From Sporothrix humicola (Eukaryota; Ascomycota; Sordariomycetes; Ophiostomatales; Ophiostomataceae), in contig WNYE01000119.1 in the NCBI GenBank assembly GCA_021396245.1, forward strand, positions 1 to 64,000: a stretch of DNA of 64,000 nucleotides, in the 5' to 3' direction. The notes below the pieces were generated by a model, which saw only the letters and a program-made list of their open reading frames with translations, ran no database searches and was not told where the DNA came from. Positions 28,663-41,085 of this stretch are shown here, in pieces. Position 1 is the stretch's first letter. Every line of letters starts with the position of its first letter. The translations under genes were made by a program, and so were the position numbers.

Positions 28663-30674
28663 TCACGCATGCAGCTGCTTGCTCACACTGCCGTACTTGG
28701 CCTGCCAGGCATAAAAGTACATGAGCGCTGCAAACGGCTGCCCAAACACGGTGAACGACACCCAGAACGTGGTGTTGCCAATCAGCCGGCCGGTCGCCGA
28801 GTGCATCTTCTCGAGCGGCATCGTCATGAAGATGAGCGGCAGCTGCAGCAGCATGCCGAGAAAGGCAACGCCGATAATGTTGTGCGTCGGGATGCCGACC
28901 GCCAGCTCGTGCAGCAGCGCCGAAATAAAAAAGACCATGAACGAGGCCGCCATAGGGCTCCATCCCCGGCCGAGCAGCGGCGAGTACACGTGGCGACGGA
29001 AGAAGTGGTAGACGGGCTTGTTCCAGGTGCGCCAGTAGGCGCCCAGGCTCGGGCTGTTCCACCAGTCGTCGTAGAACCCACGGTCGCCAAAGCGCGTGAT
29101 TTCCGCGATAGCATTGAGGAACGACTGGAAGACGGCAAAGAAGCCGGCGAGCCAGACGACCAGCGAGATGGTCGACAGCTTGAGGAGGCGCTCGAGAATG
29201 GCAAAAACATCGAGGGATGCAATCTTGGTCAGCGAGTTCTGCAGGACGGGCGCGGCATACTGGGCACTGCAGAACCAGATGAACACACTCAGTCCAAACA
29301 CCTCGGCCATGCGCTTGGCCACAAACATCCAGCGGATCGGGCCGGGTGCACGTGGGTACGCGGGCTGGTACACGAGAGTGGGCGCCCACCAAAAGTAGAT
29401 GAGATTACCCATGGTAATATTTTCCGGGTAGGGGCACAGCGCGTAGAGGGCTGGCAAAGCCTCACGTTCGCCACGCGACGGGTGCAGGTAGGCGTGGCGC
29501 AGATCACGGTTCGTGAAGGCGTACGAGAATGTCTTGAGCCAGACGACAATCGCGTGGACCTCGACGAGCGTGCCAACAAGCGGGTGGTGGATGTGGAAGT
29601 AGACGACGTAGGAGGCGATGGCGAGAGCCATCGAGATGTTGGCCGAGTGCAGCCAGGCGACAAGGTGCCACATGGCCGTGAAGCGCCGTGCCTGGTCCTC
29701 CGTCGGGCTCGAGGTGCCCGTGCTGTTCTTGTTGCTATTGCTGCCGCTGTCGCTGCCGCCATTGCTATTGCTATTGCCATTGCTATTGCCATTCTTCTTG
29801 TGGATCTTGGCCGCGGTCATACGTTTGCGCCAGATCTGTGCCTGCTGTACGGCGCCGAGTTCGATGAGGAAAGCGACGAAAAGGTGGAGGGGAATCGAGA
29901 GGAAGAGGACGAGGCCAAGGAGGACGTCGTGCTGGCGGAAGTCGTGGCAGCGAACACAAATGAGAACGCCGTACTTTTGGATGTTCTCAATCATCAGACG
30001 AAGATTGCCGGCGACTGGTAATTGGTCAGCATTAACGTTCGCGTTGCACAAGCAGTTGTAAGTGGGCTGGGATTGAATCTCCCAAAAGAAAACGCACCAA
30101 GAACAATCACCATGAGATTGCGGAAACCAAGGAAGCTCGGAGACACCTCGCTGTCGTGGCTCAAGCAAGACGGCTGCGTCACCGAGTGGATGGCCGCGAC
30201 ATGGCGATACTTGCGCTGGAAGGCCTTGCGCAGCTGCTGGATCGTGGCGTCATCGTGCTGTGGTTCGATCGGGGTGTTGTCATTTTCGTTTTCCTCAGTG
30301 CCCTTCTTGCGACGCTGGGTGAGGCCGCTGGCGCTCGCTGGTGCCGGCGAGGCAGCTGTCGTTTCCGACATGTTTGTTTTGAGGTTGTTTTCAAGGAGTG
30401 CTGATTTTTCGTTCGTATTTGAGATTATTGTGTTTGGGTCTGTGTTGTTTGCATTGACATGTGAAGTTGCGCTGGTGGAGCTTGCCGGGGTGCCTTCGTC
30501 ATTGGCGGCGCAGCTCTCTGAAACTGGGGCAGTGGACGCTGGGCGGCTTTTGGTCGAATTCGAAATGACGTTCGAGTTGGCGTTGGCGTTGGCTTTGTCG
30601 TTGACAGGATGCGAAGTCAAGGAGCTGCGTCCATTGCCAATTGCAAGATGTGCGAGGCCGAACGAGGAATTCAT
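28663..30674 (-). CDS. ARE2: Sterol O-acyltransferase, MBOAT family (642 aa, 2 exons)
   Basis: ER multispanning enzyme esterifying ergosterol with acyl-CoA for storage in lipid droplets. Exons are 30674-30098 and 30014-28663; the 83-nt intron (GTGCGT, branch GCTGAC, acceptor CAG) restores MVIVLVAGNLRLMIENIQKY. Hallmarks are FYDDWWNS (about residues 506-513) and catalytic His561 in ISALLHELAVGIPTH. YPENITMGNLIYFWWAPTLV is typical of the ACAT/ARE branch. The N-terminal 150 residues are Asn/Ser/Thr-rich and poorly conserved. A second low-complexity insert (near 29740-29800) encodes Asn/Gly/Ser repeats in a hydrophilic loop. DGAT1 is an alternative family member, but overall sequence favours ARE; ARE1 versus ARE2 cannot be told apart. 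Confidence 0.9.
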
Positions 30675-33246
30675 GAGGAAGGAGAGAAACTAAAATCGGA
30701 AGCGGAGAGAGGGAAAGAACGAGAAAATAAAAAGATCCCAGGACGGAAGGAAGCAACGGACAAACAAAGGAGCTTCGTTTCTTCGCTTGTCGACGGCTGA
30801 GACTAATAGACGTAATAGCGTTGTATTTTTGATCGAATGGGACGAAATGGGTGGTCCAACTCTGTTGCAAAGCCTGTGACAGGCGGCCGCCAATGCAAAA
30901 ACACAAAGCTCGGCCTGAAATTTAGCGAGCCAGAAAGTTTTTTTCAGACTTGTTGCAGCGGGCCGAGGCTGCGCACTTGTTTTTTCAGTGGCGATTCTTA
31001 CGCTCTCACGGTCTGGGCAAGGGTTGAATCGGAACAAGAGTTCAGAAAGAGGGAAAGAGCGAGATGAACGATGCAAGAAGATGGAGTGTGTCAGGAGAAC
31101 TCCGAGAGTAAGAGCGACTGTGAAAATATTTTCGTGTTGGCAAAACAAGAAGGTGGATGTTTGAAGGTTGTCTTATGAAGAAAAGGCAAGACCGAGAAGA
31201 AGACAGGATGGAGAGAAAGGGAAGGACCAGACGACCGTTTATATCAACGGCAGCTCTTAGGAGGACTGATAACACTTTACACGTCGGACAATAATTTAAA
31301 AATAAAAAATAGAATGTAAACGCGAAAAAGTGAAAACAGGAACAAGGTACGGCCAAGAGTCAGCAAAGGTTGCAAGATACTGTGGTGTGGCATGGGATTT
31401 GGAACAGGCACATATCTCGCCATATCTCTACAGACCTGCCTCCTGCCAAAGTCGACCAACATAACACAACACAGGCGACGAATTAGGAAAGAAACGAAAC
31501 AGGCGGAAAGACAGTGGAAAGACTTCCCACATTGAGTGACTGCCAAAACCGAAAGAACCAACAGAAACAGAGCAAGACAGTCGCAGCCGCTGACGAATGC
31601 AAGCAATTCCAATCACATACTCGCGCAAATGAGCCATCCCTATCGCGCAATCTTGACACAATGACGGGAGCGTATCTTTTCAAACGCAGAAAAGGCACAA
31701 AAACACACTGACATACGCGGGGTTCTTGTTCATCTGTTGTGCTTTGTTCCTTTCCTGCGATTGCCCGATTGATCGCCCGCTATCTTATCATGGAAAGAGT
31801 GATACAGCCCTGTAGCTCAGGAAACTTCGCTAAAGAGTTCCACTAACACTGCGGGGATTTACAGTTTTCTGGCGCCAGGGGTTGGGTATTTTTGGACTTT
31901 GAAAGAACCAACCCACACAACCTCGAAAGTCTGGGCTTGATAGGAACGAAGCTAGCCATTGAGGCGTTCACTAAAGGTCGTAGTTTTCAGACGGCGGCCG
32001 TTTGGTGTGTCACTCTCTCACTGTAGAAAAAGAGGAAAAAGACAACGGTGGTGGGAACTTCTAGCGAAGGTGGGCAGAAGAAAATCTCGGGGAGGAGGGG
32101 AAGACAAGGAAGGGGATACGAGAAGACGTGGAGAAGATAAACCAAGAGGTCGAGACAGGGAAGGAGCTACAGGTCCGAGGGTGAGAGATCGAGCAAGTAA
32201 GGAAAGAACTGGAGATAGCGGCAACAGTCGTAAGGTACGTATCGAGGTATCTTGTTGATACAAAACAGGGCAGGACAAGGCAGGAGCAACCAAGTGTTGT
32301 TTCTGCATCCAGACTTATGCAAGCCCGCAGCAAGCCGTTCCAGTCTCCCTTGCACTTGTCCAGAATATCTGCACCGGCTCACCGGCTGCACACCTGTTAT
32401 GCAGCTTGCATCAATTAGTTGTATCTTAGGGCCAATCATAGCATCCGGCGCAGACACAGGCCGGGGTAAAATGGTTGCAAGTCGAAACAATAAATGGCGA
32501 GAGAGGCAGCGAAGGTGTGGTCAAACTAAATTATATTGATAGTTTGAGGGATACACGTACCTAGATAGATAGACCAGCAATGTGACGAGAAAATAGCATT
32601 CGCAACCGAAGCAAGGCGCATGGGGGAAGGAGTTGCATTCATAGGGAGCAAATCGAGGGGGGCAGGAACGACCGCCGTATCTGGCAGCACAATGCAATTA
32701 AGACATGGCGTCCCTTGGAAGACGACTTTGGGTTGGATGCAGAAGTGCAGAAGAACTTGGGAAAATAATATTGGAAATGGAACAAATGAAAAAAGAAAGC
32801 AGAGTGCTCCCGGATTTCGTTGTCTGTCTCATTCAAAGTGACGAAAGCGGATATCTGGTAGCTTCAAACTAGCCAATCAGAAGCCAATCCCAGTGCTACT
32901 CCAGAAGCAAAGCTCAGGTGGCCCGTGCTTTTCTTTTGGCTGCTCTTTCGAGGCTGAGACCCACTATTGCATTTCAACCCCAGTTGCATCAAAACGCGAT
33001 CAACTGCAAAAAGCGCGGCAGAACTGAATGCAGCTTCAACGAAGGGGCGCATCACCGACGACGACGACCGCAATTACGACGACGCGAGACCCGCAACCGA
33101 CCACGTTATCCCACGGCGACGGTACGCTTGTACCTACGGCGACGATCACGACCACTACGAAAATTAGCGATCCTAAATCTAGGATAGCTCTCATCACATA
33201 GCCCGACAGAGCTCGGCCTCCGTCCTATCGGGCGCGTGCGCAAACC
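30675..33246. other. Long divergent intergenic region, no gene found
   Basis: About 2.6 kb between the acyltransferase and PFS2 starts. It contains purine-rich tracts on the plus strand (30680-30780, 31060-31230 and 32030-32220) and scattered short open frames without protein-like composition. Regulatory sequence, long 5' leaders or a non-coding RNA are possible; I see no specific signal. Confidence 0.5.
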
Positions 33247-35362
33247 ATGGCGTACGATCCACGAGGGGACTACGGCGGTGGAGGAGGTGGAGGCGGAGGT
33301 GGAGGTGGCAGGTTCGGGGGCCAGGATGGCGGACGGTTTGGCGGTCAAGGCGGCCAGGGTGGTCAAGAAGGCGACGGCTTTGTTAGGGCACGAGGACGAC
33401 GTGAGTTCAAGCCGAGATACCTCCAGTACGACACGCAGCTTCTAACAGTATAGGACCGGTAACCGACTACGGCGCAAGCTTGGTGCACTGGATGCGCCAT
33501 CGGCAACCAAAGTACCGCAATGCCTACGGCGGCGAGTCCGAGCGGCCCAGCGTCAGCTACATTGTTGATGTGAGTATACCATGATCACACTCCTTATGGA
33601 AAACAGTCTCTAACATTAGTGTTTTCAGATGCTCCCACCTGTTTCTCGCATCACAAACGCTGCCAACACCGTTCCCACACGTCACCTCCACTCGTCTCTC
33701 AACAAGATCAAACACCCCGTCAACGTTGTGCGATGGACGCCCGAGGGTCGCCGGCTTCTGACAGCCTCTAGCAGCGGCGAGTTTACCCTATGGAACGGCA
33801 CCGGATTCAACTTTGAGACGATCATGCAGGCGCACGACTCGGCGATCCGCGCGCTGGCGTACTCGTACAGCGACGACTGGCTGATCTCGGCCGACCACGA
33901 CGGCAACATCAAGTACTGGCAGCCTAACTTCAACAACGTCGAGAACCTATCGGCACATACAGATCCCATCCGCGACCTTGCGTTTGCGCCGACGGACGCC
34001 AAGTTTGTGACGGCGTCGGACGACTCCACCCTAAAAATCTATGACTTTGCGGCGGCGCGACCGGAAGCGACGCTGACGGGCCACGGCTGGGACGCCAAGA
34101 CGTGCGACTGGCACCCGACAAAGGGCCTAGTGGTGTCTGGCTCCAAGGACCATTTGGTCAAGCTGTGGGACCCGCGGTCAGGCCGCTGTTTGACGACGCT
34201 GCACGGCCATAAGAACACAATCACAAAGACATCTTTCGAGAGGGTGCACGGGTGGTGCCTTGCAACGGCGGCGCGCGACCAGACGGCGCGTGTTTTTGAC
34301 CTGCGGACAATGCGTGACATTTGCCTGTTGCGAGGCCACGAAAAGGATGTGTCAACACTCGCGTGGCACCCCATCCACGGCAACCTGCTGAGCACGGGCG
34401 GCGGCGACGGCGCCCTGTTCCATTACCTGCTTGACGAGCCCAACACACCACCCGGACAGGCCGTTACTGTCGCCCCGTATGACAGCACCGACCCGTCGAC
34501 AGCAGCCGCCCAGAGCATCTACCCAGCTCACCGTGTGCCCTATGCGCACGACTTTGCCATTTGGTCCTTGGACTGGCACCCGCTCGGCCACATCCTGGTG
34601 TCGGGCTCCAACGACCGTATCACTCGCTTCTGGACACGGGCGCGGCCAGGCGAAGACGTCTCTCGCGACAGATACCACATTGGCGAGGCTGCTGCGGAGG
34701 CCCAAGGCACATGGGACCGTCGCGGCAACCGGAGGCAGCGGCAAGAGGAGGAAGAACAAGAAATGGAGGACGAGGCCGAGGGGCTGGTGGACCAAAAGAT
34801 GCCGCTCAAGCAGCAGCAGCAACTGCAGCAGCAGCTGGCGGCCGATCTGGCCAATGGCGGTGTTATGCCGCCACCGCCGCCCATGCTTCCTGGTCTATCC
34901 ATGCCTGGCCTTGGCGGCGCTACCAACAGCAACAATACCGGCAACTTGATGATTCCTCCGCCGCCACCACCAGGTGTGTTGGCAGCTGGCGGCGCTTTCC
35001 CACCCCTCATCCCAGGTGTGGATATGAAGAACCCGCCCGACCCGGCGACGATGCTGGAGCTGATGAAGAAGGCCGGCATCCAGCTGCCGCCACCACCACC
35101 AGGCTCAAACTTCCCGCCGTTCCCACCACCACTGCCAGGTACCGCTGGCGCGGGTATGGTGCCTCCACCGCCGCCGCCCGGGTTCCAGGGGATCATGCCA
35201 GGCTTAGGCGGTGCAGGTGCTGGTGGAGGTGGTATCCCGGGTCTGCCTGGTCTTGGTCTTGGTCAGGATGCTGCCGCCCAGCGAAACCGTGCACCGCTCC
35301 CTAGTCAGGAGGACAGTCTGCGGGAAGAGCAGAAACGAGGCCAGTACACCCAGAGGCGGTAG
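33247..35362 (+). CDS. PFS2: Polyadenylation factor subunit Pfs2 (WDR33 homologue, 667 aa, 3 exons)
   Basis: WD40 scaffold of the cleavage and polyadenylation factor that binds the AAUAAA-recognition module in the nucleus. Exons are 33247-33400, 33454-33569 and 33629-35362, with 53- and 59-nt introns (donors GTGAGT) and a TCTAAC branch site in the first. After a Gly-rich N-terminus comes RRPVTDYGASLVHWMRHRQP, a Pfs2 signature. Seven WD-like repeats follow (about residues 110-420), for example LLTASSSGEFTLWNG, LVVSGSKDHLVKLWDPRSG and HILVSGSNDRITRFW. The C-terminal third is Gln- and Pro-rich with PPPPP runs and Gly-rich stretches, as in filamentous fungal and animal WDR33; yeast Pfs2 is shorter. 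Confidence 0.95.
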
Positions 35363-35654
35363 GTCGTCCAGCGGCAAAGCAGGTCGCATGATAAAGAGGA
35401 ATTATACATTTTTATTGTGGAAAAAATATGGCAAGGCTTGGAGTAACGGTCCTAAATGGGTTTTTTTCTTTTGCTTACTCTTGTTTTGTTCGTTTCGTAA
35501 CTGTACAATATAATTATCACCGGCACCGCTGGTGTTGGTCATTTTACTTTATTTCTTTTATTTTCATTTTCATTCTGGCTATGCAGTGCTTGGTAGATGC
35601 TAAAATACAGTCGTTTCCGTATCACATATTACATTAGATACATATGAAAGCAAA

Positions 35655-36728
35655 TTACCGCCGTCCACCTTTGGCAGCCTGCTTTTGCCGGTCGCCGTAC
35701 TCCTTGATGACCAGCGAGCAGTTCGCCTCGGCACACAACCGGCGGCGGCGCTGCGGCGGCAGCTTGGCCGCAAACTCGAGACCGGACGCGCGCTCCACGG
35801 CCTCCAAAGGCACCTCAAAGTCGGTCAGGGGCTTGTCGTTGGGGATCGGCGCATTGGGCAGCACGAACGCGCCCAGGGCCACCGGGCCGCCGGGAACGCC
35901 GCCGGGGCCCGTCGAGGGCGCCGTCTCGGCATAAATGACCTTGTAAAAGTGCGTGGGCACGGCGACATTGGGCGGGTTGCCAATCATCTCATACTTGACG
36001 TACCACTTGTTGTCGGCCGGGTCACGCTTGGGCAAGTACAACGGACCAGTGACGACGCGGACGCTCGGGTAGCGCTGGGTCAGGCGCCGACAAAAGTCTT
36101 CGAAATGGGCCCAGTAGTCGCGGTTGAAGCCCTCGCCGACCTGCGGGCACATGTTTGTGAGGAAGAACGTCTCGTTCATGGCGTCCTGGCTCCACTTGCA
36201 GTCGGCGGCAGGGACCTGGTGGCCGCGGTCAAAGCCGGACCGGAAGTAATCCTTGAGCTTGGCGCGGAACTGTTCCGGCACGGCCGTGTCCTCGACAAAG
36301 TTGGAGTGGCTGCGGTCGCCGTCCCTGACAGCGAGGGACTGCGGAGTAATGTGCTCGGCGACCCAGTGGGGGTTGCGTGTGCGGCGGTCAAAGGACGAGA
36401 CGAGAGCACTGCGGGTGGCCAGGTCGTTGATCGGACCCGGGAAGCCATACTGGAAAAGGCCGGCCGGGTCGACGAGAGCCGCTGTAGTCGAGCCCGCAAC
36501 GGGGACAGGCGGTAGCGGCGCTGGTGCTGGCACTGGCGGAGCTGCCGCAAACACCTTGGAGGCCGGCACGGCCGGGGACACAGATTTCGTGGTCGTGGTC
36601 GTCGTGACGGTCGGAACTGCTGTTGGAAGATCGGCCGGTTTTGTGCGGAGAGAGTACATGGCGGCGGTCACGGCAGCGCCCGTGCCGGCGCTGACGGCCG
36701 CAATAACGGCGATGGTGGCCTTGGACAT
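35655..36728 (-). CDS. NUC1: Mitochondrial DNA/RNA non-specific nuclease, EndoG type (357 aa)
   Basis: Beta-beta-alpha metal endonuclease of the NUC1/EndoG family, located in mitochondria and implicated in mtDNA turnover and cell death. An N-terminal hydrophobic segment (IAVIAAVSAGTGAAVTAAMY) followed by a basic residue and a Pro/Thr/Val-rich linker fits a membrane-anchored intermembrane-space protein. The catalytic signature SGFDRGHQVPAADCKWS is near residue 165 with the active His in DRGH. The metal ligand Asn lies in NETFFLTNMCPQ, and VVTGPLYLPKRD follows. Intronless. The Met at 36728 is chosen because similarity and the hydrophobic N-terminus begin there; the open frame upstream looks like leader sequence. 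Convergent with PFS2 across 292 bp. Confidence 0.93.
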   Translation of the reverse strand: MSKATIAVIAAVSAGTGAAVTAAMYSLRTKPADLPTAVPTVTTTTTTKSVSPAVPASKVFAAAPPVPAPAPLPPVPVAGSTTAALVDPAGLFQYGFPGPINDLATRSALVSSFDRRTRNPHWVAEHITPQSLAVRDGDRSHSNFVEDTAVPEQFRAKLKDYFRSGFDRGHQVPAADCKWSQDAMNETFFLTNMCPQVGEGFNRDYWAHFEDFCRRLTQRYPSVRVVTGPLYLPKRDPADNKWYVKYEMIGNPPNVAVPTHFYKVIYAETAPSTGPGGVPGGPVALGAFVLPNAPIPNDKPLTDFEVPLEAVERASGLEFAAKLPPQRRRRLCAEANCSLVIKEYGDRQKQAAKGGRR

Positions 36729-38437
36729 GGTTGCGGTTGAGTGGCAGTCCAAAGTCAAAATATGGCCCTGTGTCACAGGTGAGGTGGAGGTCAAGTCGGC
36801 AAAGACGGACGTCCAACTTTTTCCGCCATGTCGATTTTTGGCGCCGGCTCGTGGTCGGGGTCCCCTGAAATTATTTTTAGCGCGCTGGAGCCCTGAAGGC
36901 GTGGAGTTTGACAGCCTTCTCCAGCCAGGCACGGCTGTAAATGCAGAGCCAGCCAATCAGGCGCTGTAGAAGCCCGTCATTAACCGTCGAAGGCCTCTCA
37001 AATGACAGAAGCTCCCAACAGGGCACCTCATTTAATGACGCCACCACACAGAATATACAGAAAAAGTCGCATGGGTGAAATATACTTCAGCCTTTATCTT
37101 TATTCTTTACATTTTGTTTCATTGCGATATTGCAGTACACCGATATGCAATGTCCTTTTCGTCGGTGAAGTTCCTTCCCAGGCCTTTTTCAACATTATGG
37201 CGGTCAGGTGCGGCAGAATCATCCCTCCCAGCACTCCCTCCAGCACTTTTGTCCACCGCCCTTGCTTTGGGGCGTGTTTCGAACCCGCCGCCTGTGGTTG
37301 GCTGGTGGGGTGCCTGTAGCCTGTAGATAGGCGCACTGAATCGTCACTCGATCGCACCTGCCACCACCACTTCGTCGACTTGAGAACCCTGCTGGCCGCG
37401 TCTTTCGCCTTGCCTTACGTCGCTAGCCCGCGATCTAGAGTAGATCCCGCCTCTTTTTTGCGTAGTATTGAGAACTGATCAATGAACAATGAGCACTTGA
37501 GGCACTTAACTTTGACGACTTTGACAGGTCGACTCACATCACTCACGTTAACTTAACCTGCCTTACTTTACTTCCATCAAGCACATGTCGTCCACTCGTC
37601 AGCCCTCCCTTGCTTGCATCCGACCGGCCGACCGCCTTCTCGCCGCCCTCTCCGCTGCATTCCGCCACTCTTTTTTGAGATTGCAAAGCAGCAAAGAAGG
37701 GAGTCTTTTGAGTTGAAGTGAAGTCCGATTGTTTCGCTGATTTGTCTCAATTTCTGTCGCTTTTCTTTCCCTTCCTCTTAGAAGCTGTGACAATCCCCGT
37801 CTGCACGTCATCCAGCGCTACAACGTCATCAGCAATTGGCCTGCATCTTGGTGATACATCGTTTTCTCGACAACAACAATTAACGCAGGACTCGAAATCT
37901 CGAAATCACAGGAACTCAGCTTGTCGACAACAGCATCTCTATCTTCTCCCCCACGCTAGGCTGCCCCCTCGTCATTCGCCGTGCCTCGTCCATCTGCATT
38001 CTCCATCTTGCCTCTTGGCGACCTGCGCACCTTGACGGACACCAGACAAGAGAATCCACACAAATCCACGGTCAACGCAGCCCAGTCGCAGCACGCACAG
38101 CACACGCCGCAAGCTGCCTGGCTCTCCTCCTCCGCCTGTCCGCTCCAGCTCCAGCTTCCCGCCACTCGCCGCCGCGTCCCGTCTACAGCTTCCTCCACTG
38201 CGGGCGCTATCTTTCGTCTCGTCTTTTGTCTTTTCCCTTTGTTCCTTAGATCCTCTCACTCTCTTGCTTTGACATTCCTTCGCATCAACCTAAACCCTTG
38301 CTCCTTGCTCTTGTCTGCAACGCCATGGTTGTGACGTCGTGTTGACGACTGACGGACGGGTAGACCTTTGGGCTTTCCTTTTTCACCCTTATTCTTTTCA
38401 CCCTTAAACCTCACACACCTCCCCTCACCGGGCCACC
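36729..38437. other. Divergent intergenic region / long 5' leader
   Basis: About 1.7 kb between NUC1 and the zinc transporter. Pyrimidine-rich and CA-rich stretches (37700-38430) suggest a long 5' leader for the transporter, with upstream ATGs. No gene recognised. Confidence 0.5.
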
Positions 38438-40568
38438 ATGGCCTCCACGGCCAACATGACGTCTCCAGGAGACAACATCTCTAACGACACGCGCGGGTGG
38501 ATCTTGTGCGCGATCAGCGCCATCGGTACGTGACACGAGAGTCGAGATGCCGTCAGCATCGGCTTCAGCCCTATCAGCCTTGCTTTGGAGAACTCCCTAC
38601 TAACATCACATCGCAGCCTGCGTTGCTGGCGCGTGCATCGTCTGCGTCGACGTCTTCATCCGCATGCTGCCGGGCAAGAAGAACTTTAACATCCAGGACA
38701 GCAGTGCTTTCCTGTCGTCCTCGTTGAGTTTGAGCTTTGGCGTCATGGTGAGTCATTGTTCTCTTCCCTTATATACCCAGGTGTCATGCATGATTTGGCA
38801 CCCTGATGGGCCGTGGACTATGAACTCGACACTAACCGGATAGATCTTCTCCTCCCTTTACAGCATGCTGCCGTCGTCCAAAAAGTACCTCAAGGAAGAC
38901 GGCAAGAACGACCAGATTGCCGGCCTACTCATGGTCGGCGGCTTTGCTCTGGGCTTTGTTGGCATGCAGATTGTCTCTCGCATCATCCACCGCTTTATGC
39001 CCTCCCACGTTGTCGACTGCGACCACACTCACGACGATGAGTCCGACGAGGACGAGCCAGAACACGACCACGATCATGATCATGGCCATGGCCATGATCA
39101 TGCCCATTCTCATGGACACAGCCACAGCCACAGCCACGGCCACCACCATCCTCCATCCAGTACCCATTTCCGCGTCGGCACCAAGCCTCGCTACGTCTCA
39201 CGCAAGTACTTCCGTCAGGGCTCTTCGGCACACGGTAACGCCGCCGCCACGGAGTCTACTCCGCTCCTCGCGGGCGTCGAGACCGCCGAGGCAAACCCAT
39301 CCTCGTCCGTCATCCGCCCCTCTCTGCAACGACAGTTGTCAGCAAGAAGCGACGATGCTGTCGTGGCCGCCCATACCGCCGAAGACCACCTCAATAACGC
39401 CGTGCCGGCACCGACCACAGGACGCGGCCTCAACCCCAAACGTTCGCTCTCCAACCTGCGCCGCCCGTCTATGATCGAGGTCCGCAACCGCGTCATCTCT
39501 TTTGTCCAGGACGTCAAGTCCAACTGCGACGAGTTTGGCCCATGCTATGGCTATACCGATCCTTGCGGCCAGGAGTGCAAGCGGACGATTGTCATTAGGA
39601 CGCCAACGACCACTCGGAGTAATGCTCTGAGCAGCCATCCTCCCAAGCCGACAGGAGCTGCCACGGCAGGAGCAAACATTGCATGGGAGCCGACCGCGAT
39701 CGAAGTGCCCGAAGTAGTGCCCGAAGAGAGCAGTGGCGACAACAGCGCATCAGTTAGCCGGCCCGTATCACCCGGAACGGGTGGCACAGTACGGAGGCAT
39801 CATATCGACCCACACGACCACGACCATGATCACGATCATGACCAAGACGCCCACTTTACAATCAGCGCTGGCGAGTCGTCGACCAATGTGTCCAACGAGG
39901 AGGTTGGCAAGGATGTAGACAGCCACAGTCATGCCCACTCACATCACAGCCACGATGGCCACGATCATGACCACGACCATGATCACGACCACTACTACGA
40001 CACAGACGGTGACGTCGAGGCAGGCGCTGCCACCCCTCAAAGCCATGGCGCGCCGCACCACCACCACGTCCCCGCCAACGCCTTCTTGTCCATCGGCCTC
40101 CAGACTGTGCTGGCTATTGGCCTCCACAAGTTCCCCGAGGGCTTCATCACTTTTGCCACCAACCACGCCAACCCGGCCCTCGGTTTCAATGTCTTCATGG
40201 CCCTCTTTGTCCACAACATTGCCGAGGGCTTCGCCATGGCCCTGCCGCTCTACATGGCCCTGGGCAGCCGTCTGCGCGCCATCCTGTGGGCCGCCGCTCT
40301 GGGAGGTTTGAGCCAGCCGTTGGGTGCAGCCTGTGCTGCTCTGTGGCTCAAGTACCTGGCGCGCCACGACGACGGAACCGACCCGAATGCGGGCAACGGT
40401 ACCGCCTATGGTGTCCTCTTTGCCGTCACCGCCGGCATCATGGTGGCGGTAGCCCTCCAGCTGTTTGTCGAGAGCCTGACGCTGCACCACAACCGGCAGT
40501 TGACCATTGGCTTTGCCTTTATCGGCATGCTGCTGCTGGGCCTGAGCAATGCCATTGGGACGCACTAA
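38438..40568 (+). CDS. ZIP-family zinc transporter, Zrt3-like (647 aa, 3 exons)
   Basis: Probably a vacuolar/endomembrane transporter moving Zn2+ into the cytosol. Exons are 38438-38525, 38617-38747 and 38844-40568, with 91- and 96-nt introns (donors GTACGT and GTGAGT). ZIP metal-site motifs are GLHKFPEGF (about residue 499) and VHNIAEGFAMALPLY (about 530), in the paired helices of the binuclear centre. Three His/Asp-rich runs occur in the cytosolic or luminal loop (about residues 147-176, 396-410 and 434-456), together over 40 His, likely metal-sensing or buffering. The loop is much longer than in typical ZIPs and makes the protein longer than yeast Zrt3 (503 aa). The C-terminal AFIGMLLLGLSNAIGTH ends in the membrane. 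Zrt3 rather than plasma-membrane Zrt1/2 is inferred from the HKFPEGF motif and topology. Confidence 0.85.
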
Positions 40569-41085
40569 GAGTGATACCAGTACCCTCTATTCATCTGTTT
40601 TAGTATCTTTTTGTTCTGGGTTTCCTTTGTATTTTCTGGATTTCATCTTTTCGGTTCATGGCTTTACGGTCTTTTCGGCTTTTGGTTTCAATAGCATTTC
40701 TTGGTTATTATTTACATAGTACGGAGTTCACGTGCACAGTCTGCGGCTGACTTCTTGTTCTTTTTATTTCAATTCATTCTTAGTTTCATCATAGAGTATT
40801 GTGTTAAACATGCTGGTTGATTAATATATTGTTTTACACCAATTCTGAGCGTGTTGAAATTTTTATTTAGAAAAAAAGTCGAATTAAAAACATTTTTACC
40901 TCAAGATAATTTTACAACATTTTTATAGACAAGTATTGAAAATAAAACCCTGAAAGTATGAGAAATAATTTTTGAAAAGAAGTACTTAAAAATCAAATTG
41001 CTTTTGTCTATGCTAATGGTCCGATGGGTATCTAATATAATTTTGAACGCCGAAATAAACACACTTTTTTTCTGTCCAACAATTC
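40569..41085. other. Convergent AT-rich intergenic region
   Basis: 517 bp of AT-rich sequence between two 3' ends; one TACGGAGT (40730-40737). No gene. Confidence 0.5.

Noticed and set aside
28642..30021. 459-codon open frame on the plus strand
   Set aside because: It is exactly antisense to the sterol acyltransferase, has an Arg/His/Val-skewed composition and repeats, and no domain; an artefact of GC-rich third positions.
37255..37300. GTTTCGAACCC resembling a reverse-strand tRNA B box
   Set aside because: The T stem has a mismatch and no matching acceptor stem, D arm or anticodon arm could be found at the right distance.
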